Below, piece after piece: positions 58,084 to 64,000 of a stretch of DNA of 64,000 nucleotides. The position numbers were made by a program, and so were the translations under genes. Under the pieces are notes generated by a model. The model did not search any database and was not told the DNA's origin. It saw only the letters and a program-made list of their open reading frames with translations. Positions within the stretch are counted from its first letter, which is position 1. Every line of letters starts with the position of its first letter. The DNA lies in the NCBI GenBank assembly GCA_051252415.1, contig JBPOGA010000004.1, positions 62,001 to 126,000 of the forward strand. Direction: 5' to 3'. The stretch is from JBPOFY01 sp051252415. Lineage in GTDB: Bacteria > Verrucomicrobiota > Verrucomicrobiia > Opitutales > Coraliomargaritaceae.

Positions 58084-61000
58084 ATGATAAACAAAATTTC
58101 CTTCGAAGAAGATCGCGAGCTCAAGCGTTACGCCGCCACACCTAAAGAAAAGAAGCCACGCTTCGACTGGGCGGGCGTTCTCGGTGAGGACCGTTTTCAC
58201 CGTTCTGAAATCAAGATTGAAGCCGAAGGTGGCGAGCGCGATTTCGACCTCGCAGAAATTGCAGACACCATCGGTGCTGCTTTGACTGATCTGCTGCTTT
58301 CTCGTGATGAGGACGATATCTTCAATGAAGTGAATCAAAAGTTTGTTGCCAAGGTCGCTGACAGCGTCGGCACCGTGTTGGCAGAGCAAATCGACCAAGG
58401 TCGTTCACTCAAACTCTCCACACACGATATCCACTTGCTTATCGAAAAGGCACTGATCGAGAGCGACGCACACGACGTGGCACGCAGCCTCATGTTTGGT
58501 CGTAACAAGTCCAAGCGCACCGACGAGCGTCCGGTCGTTTCGATTCGCCTGATCCGCCGCAACGGTCAAGTCGTGCCTTGGAGTGAGTCCAAGATCGAGA
58601 TCGCTGTGCGTAAGTCATTCCTTTCCCTGCACCTCGATTCCGAGCCAGCCGTCGAGATCGCTCGCGCGGTCACTGATCGCCTCAACGTAGGCGGCCAAGC
58701 TTTCATCAACATCGAAGACGTGCAAGACGCCGTCCAAGAAGAGATGATGCGCCAAGGTCACTTCAAGGTTGCCGAGTCTTACATCCTTTACCGTGCACGC
58801 CGCTCACATGTTCGTGAAGAAGAGGGCGTGGCACCTGAGAGCGATACGCAACAAGAGTCCATGATCGTCGTCACCGAAGAAAACGGTGAAAACACATTCT
58901 GGGATGCCGTCGACCTCAAACGTCGTATCGACTACGCCATGATTGGCCTCGATCTCAACCTCACCGCAGACGAGATCGAAAAAGAACTGCGCCGCTCACT
59001 CTACCCAGAGATGAAACGCAAGGATTTGCAAAAAACCATCATTCTCAATGCCAAGAGCATGATCGAGAAAGATGCCGACTTCGCTAAGTTTGCAGGCCGT
59101 ATCCTCATTACTTACATCTACGAAGAAGTGCTCGATTGGGACATCGTTCGCGATGGCGTCGACAACCTCAAAGAAGCGCACCGTCGTGGTTTCAAGCCAT
59201 ACCTTAAGCGCGCGATCGAAATCGACCGCGTCAACCCGAAGCTACTCGACTTCGATATCGACCGCATCGCTGCTTCGCTCGATCCATCTGCCGACCTCGA
59301 CTTCGATTACCTCGGTGTGCAGACCATGTATGACCGCTACTTGATCGTCGATAAGACTGGCAAGAAGCACCGCCGCCTCGAAGTGCCACAGTATTTCTGG
59401 ATCCGCGTATCCATGGGCCTCTTCCACCACGAGAAAGAAGACCGCGAAGGCTACGCACTGCGCCTCTACAATCTCTACAAGAGCCGTCGTTTCTGCTCCT
59501 CCACGCCAACACTCTTTAACTCCGGCACACTCCACTCGCAGCTATCTTCCTGCTACCTCTACAAGGTAGACGACAGCATCGAGTCGATCATGCACCGCGG
59601 TATCGCCGACAACGCCTTCCTGTCCAAGTGGGCTGGGGGACTCGGTGGTTCCTGGACAGCTGTTCGCGGCACCGGTGGTTTCATCAAGGGCACCAACGGC
59701 GAGTCACAAGGCGTCATCCCATTCCTTAAGTTGCACAATGACCAACTCGTCGCTGTCAACCAAGGTGGCAAGCGTCGCGGTTCCGGCTGTGCATACCTCG
59801 AAACATGGCACAACGACCTCGACGATTTCCTCGAGCTACGTAAGAACACCGGAGACGACCGTCGCCGTACCCACGACATGAATACCGCGAACTGGGTTCC
59901 CGACTTGTTCATGAAGCGCATGGAAGGTCGCCAAGACTGGACCCTGTTCCGCTCCAACGAATGCCCAGACCTCCACGAGCTCTACGGCAAAGCTTTCGAA
60001 GAGCGCTACTGCGAATACGAAGCCATGGCCGAGCGCGGCGAAATCTTCGGTCAAAAACGTCCGGCGATCGACCTCTGGAAGTCCATGCTCAAGATGATCT
60101 TCGAAACCGGTCACCCTTGGATCACATTCAAGGACCCTTGTAACGTCCGTAGCCCGCAAGATCACTGTGGTGTCATCCATAGCTCCAATCTCTGCACCGA
60201 GATCACACTCAACACCAGCGACGAAGAAACCGCTGTCTGTAACCTCGGTTCCGTCGTGCTTGACTCGCACCTCGATAAAGATGGCAACCTCGACCACGAA
60301 AAGCTCCGCGACACGATCAGCATCGCCGTTCGTGCACTCGACAACGTGATCGACATCAACTTCTACCCAACCGCAGCCGCGAAGACAGCCAACAGCCGTC
60401 ACCGCCCAATCGGTCTCGGTATCATGGGTCTGCAAAACGCCCTCTATAAGAAGAACATCGCCTTCGCCTCCCAAGCCGCCGTTGATTTCAACGACGAGTT
60501 CATGGAAGCGATTGCCTACTACGCCTACGAAGCCTCCAGCGATATCGCAGCTGAGCACGGCACCTACAGCTCCTACAAAGGTTCCAAGTGGGACCGCGGT
60601 CTCATGCCACAAGACACACTCGACATGCTCGCCGATGAGCGTGGCGAAGAAGTCGAAGTGCCACGCGCCGGTAAGATGGACTGGAAGCCACTCCGCGAAA
60701 AGATCGCTAAGCACGGTATGCGTAACTCCAACGTCCTCGCGATCGCGCCAACAGCGACGATCTCGAACATCATGGGCACCACACCTTGCATCGAGCCGAC
60801 CTATAAGAACCTCTTCGTGAAGAGCAACTTGTCCGGCGACTTCATCGTGCTCAACGCCCACCTCGTTCGCGACCTCAAGAACCGCGGCCTCTGGACCAAG
60901 GACATGCTCGACCAAGTCAAATACTTCGACGGTGAGCTCAACTTGATCGAAGGCGTCCCACAAGACCTCGTCGAGAAATACACCACCGCATTTGGTATCG

Positions 61001-61332
61001 AATATAAATACTTCATCGACGCCGCAGCGCGTCGCCAGAAATGGATCGACCAATCACAATCAGTTAACCTGTTCATCGCATCGCCCGACATCAAGACACT
61101 GTCCCACATGTATCGCGATGCCTGGCGCAAGGGCCTCAAGACCACTTACTACCTCCGCAGCCTAGGAGCTTCCAATATTGAGAAAGCCACCACCAGCGTG
61201 AAGAAAGAAGTCCGCGGCCGCGCCGGCCAAGCCGACGCCGCTCCGGCGAAAAAGGAATACACCGACGCCGAAGTCAAAGCCTGCTCCCTCGACGCCATGA
61301 TGAATGGCGGCGAATGCGAAGCCTGCCAGTAG
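58084..61332 (+). CDS. nrdA: Ribonucleotide reductase class I alpha subunit with multiple ATP-cones
   Basis: 1082 residues, about 300 longer than Escherichia coli NrdA. The extra N-terminus looks like three ATP-cone domains: a divergent one (about 38-140), a clear one starting VVSIRLIRRNGQVVPWSESKIEIAVRKSF (about 149-240) and one starting MIVVTEENGENTFWDAVDLKRRIDYAM (about 258-350). The catalytic core is complete: C490 (LSSCYLY), thiyl C704 with E706 (SSNLCTEIT), C719 (TAVCNLG), Tyr pair (KTTYYLRSLG) and C-terminal CEAC at 1078-1081. It reduces ribonucleoside diphosphates with NrdB. ATP-cones sense dATP. Codon bias is extreme, as in nrdB. Confidence 0.95.
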   Translation: MINKISFEEDRELKRYAATPKEKKPRFDWAGVLGEDRFHRSEIKIEAEGGERDFDLAEIADTIGAALTDLLLSRDEDDIFNEVNQKFVAKVADSVGTVLAEQIDQGRSLKLSTHDIHLLIEKALIESDAHDVARSLMFGRNKSKRTDERPVVSIRLIRRNGQVVPWSESKIEIAVRKSFLSLHLDSEPAVEIARAVTDRLNVGGQAFINIEDVQDAVQEEMMRQGHFKVAESYILYRARRSHVREEEGVAPESDTQQESMIVVTEENGENTFWDAVDLKRRIDYAMIGLDLNLTADEIEKELRRSLYPEMKRKDLQKTIILNAKSMIEKDADFAKFAGRILITYIYEEVLDWDIVRDGVDNLKEAHRRGFKPYLKRAIEIDRVNPKLLDFDIDRIAASLDPSADLDFDYLGVQTMYDRYLIVDKTGKKHRRLEVPQYFWIRVSMGLFHHEKEDREGYALRLYNLYKSRRFCSSTPTLFNSGTLHSQLSSCYLYKVDDSIESIMHRGIADNAFLSKWAGGLGGSWTAVRGTGGFIKGTNGESQGVIPFLKLHNDQLVAVNQGGKRRGSGCAYLETWHNDLDDFLELRKNTGDDRRRTHDMNTANWVPDLFMKRMEGRQDWTLFRSNECPDLHELYGKAFEERYCEYEAMAERGEIFGQKRPAIDLWKSMLKMIFETGHPWITFKDPCNVRSPQDHCGVIHSSNLCTEITLNTSDEETAVCNLGSVVLDSHLDKDGNLDHEKLRDTISIAVRALDNVIDINFYPTAAAKTANSRHRPIGLGIMGLQNALYKKNIAFASQAAVDFNDEFMEAIAYYAYEASSDIAAEHGTYSSYKGSKWDRGLMPQDTLDMLADERGEEVEVPRAGKMDWKPLREKIAKHGMRNSNVLAIAPTATISNIMGTTPCIEPTYKNLFVKSNLSGDFIVLNAHLVRDLKNRGLWTKDMLDQVKYFDGELNLIEGVPQDLVEKYTTAFGIEYKYFIDAAARRQKWIDQSQSVNLFIASPDIKTLSHMYRDAWRKGLKTTYYLRSLGASNIEKATTSVKKEVRGRAGQADAAPAKKEYTDAEVKACSLDAMMNGGECEACQ

Positions 61333-61407
61333 TTGGTCTGGATTTTAAGTATTTGTGAGAGAATAAATTCAATCTGAATGTTATCGAGATGAGAATGATT
61401 TGCATCC

Positions 61408-63279
61408 ATGTCTAAAAAGATTAAAACCCTTAGCCTGTTTAGTGGCGCAGGAGGCCTTGACATCGGGTTTCATTCCTCTGGCTTCAATATTGTTGGTTGC
61501 GTGGAACTTGAAAATAAGTACTGCAAAACGCTGACTTACAACCGTGATATGGGTTCGTATTTTGGAAAGCGATCTCGGATACATAATCTAGATGTTCGCG
61601 AGTTCGACGTTACCCAATACTTGGACGAAGATATCGAATGTGTAATTGGAGGACCACCATGCCAGACTTTTTCAGCTGCTGGTAGACGTTCTGGTGGAGT
61701 TATCGGGACTGATGATTTGCGCGGCCAGCTATATGAGTCGTATTGTAAAATTCTATCTTACTTAAAACCTAGGGTCTTTATTTTTGAAAATGTTTACGGT
61801 CTTCCAGGTGCAGAGGGAGGTAAGCCATGGGCTGAGATTCAAAACGCTTTTAAGCAACTTGGGTATGATTTGAATGCTGAAGTTTTTGATACGGCTGATT
61901 ATGGTGTGCCGCAGCATCGAGAACGTCTCATAATGGTGGGTATTAGGGAAGGTGAAAAGAAGTTTACTTTCCCAACTCCAACTCATGGTCCAGATTCTTC
62001 GAATTCTAAAGGTCACATTTCTGTGTTAGATGCCATTGCGGATATCCAACCTGCTAATGAAAGATCAAGCTTAGGTTTAGGGGGATTGTATGGTCACCTA
62101 CTTCCTGAAGTTCCTGAGGGACTGAACTATGCTTACTTTACTGCCGAAATGGGGCATCCTGAACCCGTATTTGCATGGCGGTCAAAATTTCATGATCTTT
62201 TATACAAAGTCGATCGTAACAAGCCTTGCCGAACAATTAAAGCCAGCCCCGGGAAATTTACTGGACCATTACACTGGAAGAATAGGCATTTCACGACCGC
62301 AGAGTTGAAGCGACTACAGACATTTCCAGATGATTATAGTCTAGTAGGATCTTACGGACAAATCGTCGAACAAATTGGAAACTCAGTTCCTCCAAAGTTT
62401 GCAGAAGTGATTGCAACATCGGTAAAGGAGCAAGTTCTAAGGCCAATTCGATCTTTAACTTATCAGATACGAACCCCATGTTTTGTTTCTACTTTTAGGA
62501 GAAGACAAAGAGAACGAAGTAAGCAATTCAAGGAGGTGGCTCATGCGTCAATCAAGGCGAAATATGGAAGATGTATATCCTATGAAGACAATGAGGTTCG
62601 AATAAAACCTAAAACTATAAAATTTCACTCAAGATACTTAGAGAAATTTGAGCGTGAAGAGCAGAAAAACCAGTTTAAGGAACTTGAAGGTCGTGTTTTT
62701 TCATCTGTTATTTGTGAAGCAGCAAGATTTATACGGATTGACACTGACCAAATTCATCCAGCAGAAAAAAACTTAACCATCGACGTCGAGATAGAAGGGC
62801 TTAAGAAATATCTTCCTCACTTTTCCTCACTTAAGCTAGAGGCGATCGTTTCTTCAGTTGAGGATATATTTCCTATTTGGAAAGAAATAGAAAGATCGTT
62901 AATTCAACGGTCACAATTTTTCACGTTAATTGATATTTATGGGCACTATGCTAATCGTGGTGACGTCGTAAATGTGAAAACCCGATTGTCGGGAGGAAGT
63001 GATGAAGATCGAGATTTTTTGAAATTTTTGGAGTATTTTGGCGCAACTAACAATTGTGGGACATTCGTAACTGAGGATTCGATTAAGGAGAGTTTTCGCT
63101 TAGGCGAAGAGAGTTTTCGCTTATATGTAGATAGAATGAGAGGTTTGAGATTTGATGTCAGAACACATCAATCCCATCCCATTATCGAGAATGGACTAAT
63201 GTTGTGCACCTATCCTTTCCCTCTATTGTCAAAGAAGGCAATGGTCAGTAGCAAAGCTGACCTCCAACCAGCTTTTTAG
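61408..63279 (+). CDS. C5-cytosine DNA methyltransferase with a large C-terminal extension
   Basis: 623 residues. Motifs in order: I FSGAGGLDIGF, IV GGPPCQTFSAAG (catalytic Cys), VI ENVYGLPG, VIII QHRERLIMVG, IX RTIKASPGKFT, X GNSVPPKFAEVIA, all within about 1-350. The remaining 270 residues (about 355-623) are not part of a usual C5 methyltransferase and I do not recognise them; they contain basic, helical and acidic segments (FRRRQRERSKQFKEV, SGGSDEDRDFLKFLEYF). The gene is AT-richer and uses different codons from nrdAB, so it is probably acquired. A partial gene of possible restriction function follows. Confidence 0.92.
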   Translation: MSKKIKTLSLFSGAGGLDIGFHSSGFNIVGCVELENKYCKTLTYNRDMGSYFGKRSRIHNLDVREFDVTQYLDEDIECVIGGPPCQTFSAAGRRSGGVIGTDDLRGQLYESYCKILSYLKPRVFIFENVYGLPGAEGGKPWAEIQNAFKQLGYDLNAEVFDTADYGVPQHRERLIMVGIREGEKKFTFPTPTHGPDSSNSKGHISVLDAIADIQPANERSSLGLGGLYGHLLPEVPEGLNYAYFTAEMGHPEPVFAWRSKFHDLLYKVDRNKPCRTIKASPGKFTGPLHWKNRHFTTAELKRLQTFPDDYSLVGSYGQIVEQIGNSVPPKFAEVIATSVKEQVLRPIRSLTYQIRTPCFVSTFRRRQRERSKQFKEVAHASIKAKYGRCISYEDNEVRIKPKTIKFHSRYLEKFEREEQKNQFKELEGRVFSSVICEAARFIRIDTDQIHPAEKNLTIDVEIEGLKKYLPHFSSLKLEAIVSSVEDIFPIWKEIERSLIQRSQFFTLIDIYGHYANRGDVVNVKTRLSGGSDEDRDFLKFLEYFGATNNCGTFVTEDSIKESFRLGEESFRLYVDRMRGLRFDVRTHQSHPIIENGLMLCTYPFPLLSKKAMVSSKADLQPAF

Positions 63280-63451
63280 AGACCGAAGGATTGCAATTAT
63301 GTTTTGCAAGTTGTTATGAACACGGGATGATCTTTTGAAACACCACGGCATTAAAATGATCTGTTAGATTTGAGCCACTCTTCCGCGATAGAATTGGAAA
63401 TCCATGACCAATGTGGTTGGAGTAAACATTAGAGCTATATTTATTTTCAGC

Positions 63452-64000
63452 ATGAGTAATCAAAGAATAGGATTAGCAAAAGAACTGGTATCTGCGATGG
63501 GCTCGGGCTTCGATCAAATCGTGGATATCGGGAATGGTTGGCCAAGTAGAGTGCAACTTAAATTAGGAGACGATAAGATCCTTGTTGATCTTTACGTTTC
63601 ACTCGTAGGGTCGCACGCAAGACGAGAATACGAGCGCCGTTTTCAAAACCCTGCAGATGAATCTCAACGACTTATCACAATGCGCGATGGAGCTATTCCA
63701 GTTTTGGTTGGTTTGAGCCGCCAGCCGGAAGGCAGAATTATAGCAGTTCTTCCTGATACTGATCTTCGTGTTGGAAATACGAATCGATTTTCAGTTTTAT
63801 TCAGAAAGGAATTAGAGGAAGACGCTGGAGTAAATCATTGGTCTGAATACTACTCATCGTCGGGTGAGTTAATCACGGCCATGCGTCCGGAGCTAATCCC
63901 GCATTATTTGATGGTAAAAAGAGAGGTAGGGAATACTTCGCTAGGGGAGATCAGAACAGCGATCAGCGACTCTATCGATTCTGACGGGTTAATTGGAGAG
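63452..64000 (+). CDS. Probable restriction-associated protein (partial, C-terminus off the right edge)
   Basis: Open from ATG 63452 (MSNQRIGLAKELVSAMGSGFD) to the last base, 183 codons. Noticeable segments are DDKILVDLYVSLVGSHARREYERRFQNPADES, then GAIPVLVGL, VLPDTDLRVGNTNRFSVLF and GELITAMRPELIPHYLMVK. This wording recalls N-terminal regions of type II restriction enzymes or HNH proteins found beside C5 methyltransferases, but I cannot name the family with certainty. Its position 172 bases after the methyltransferase gene supports a restriction role. The nuclease domain, if any, would be outside the window. Confidence 0.55.
   Translation, partial: MSNQRIGLAKELVSAMGSGFDQIVDIGNGWPSRVQLKLGDDKILVDLYVSLVGSHARREYERRFQNPADESQRLITMRDGAIPVLVGLSRQPEGRIIAVLPDTDLRVGNTNRFSVLFRKELEEDAGVNHWSEYYSSSGELITAMRPELIPHYLMVKREVGNTSLGEIRTAISDSIDSDGLIGE

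Noticed and set aside
59836..61053. A 405-codon open frame on the minus strand inside nrdA
   Set aside because: nrdA has very strong codon bias, which removes stops from the opposite strand. The frame has no family resemblance and overlaps a certain gene.

Overview
This 64 kb window comes from a bacterial chromosome, most likely a member of the Verrucomicrobiota in or near Opitutales (Puniceicoccaceae or Coraliomargarita-like). The strongest lineage hints are a Verru_Chthon-type cassette protein at the left edge, ExbB/ExbD operons carrying giant TPR proteins, an ECF sigma factor paired with a Ser/Thr kinase, and a class I ribonucleotide reductase that resembles the chlamydial (PVC superphylum) type. 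No rRNA is present, so the placement is an inference from protein content.

Layout. 1-2723: partial cassette/pilus-like surface protein (minus). 3095-12504: one minus-strand operon reading TPR protein (1036 aa), TPR protein, ExbB, ExbD, ExbD, TonB-like anchored VWA protein, M60-type metallopeptidase, small lipoprotein-like protein. 12769-15500: ECF sigma factor and a membrane Ser/Thr kinase with leucine-rich repeats. An initiator-type tRNA-Met follows. 16014-27793: signalling and housekeeping genes (response regulators, PAS and hybrid histidine kinases, sugar aminotransferase, ExoD, nadD, rsfS, truC, Rrf2 regulator). 27797-38439: an SLC13-type permease and a full caa3-type cytochrome c oxidase set (ctaC, ctaD, subunits III and IV, ctaG, DUF420, ctaB, ctaA) with a divergent cupredoxin. 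38596-47029: GreA/B-like protein, two PilT-type ATPases, ABC-F ATPase, Yip1 protein, recN, DUF721 protein.

47145-47882 is a gene-free stretch holding three copies of a small structured RNA with its own terminator hairpin. The stems vary with compensation while the ten-base loop is constant. I do not recognise the family and regard it as the best candidate for an undescribed element here. 48132-53666: AsmA-family protein and a GH13 glycosidase, followed by tRNA-Lys and tRNA-Thr. 54250-55893: a second ECF sigma factor with an anti-sigma-like membrane protein and a charged secreted protein. 55894-56887: a dense array of palindromic (REP/MITE-like) repeats, then a pair of NrdR boxes.

56888-61332 is nrdB-nrdA. 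NrdB has Leu where class Ia enzymes carry the radical Tyr, and Glu at the first metal ligand, as in the Mn/Fe class Ic enzyme of Chlamydia. NrdA has what look like three ATP-cones. The window ends in a probable restriction-modification locus (C5 DNA methyltransferase and a partial gene), which is AT-richer and uses codons differently from nrdAB, so it is probably acquired.
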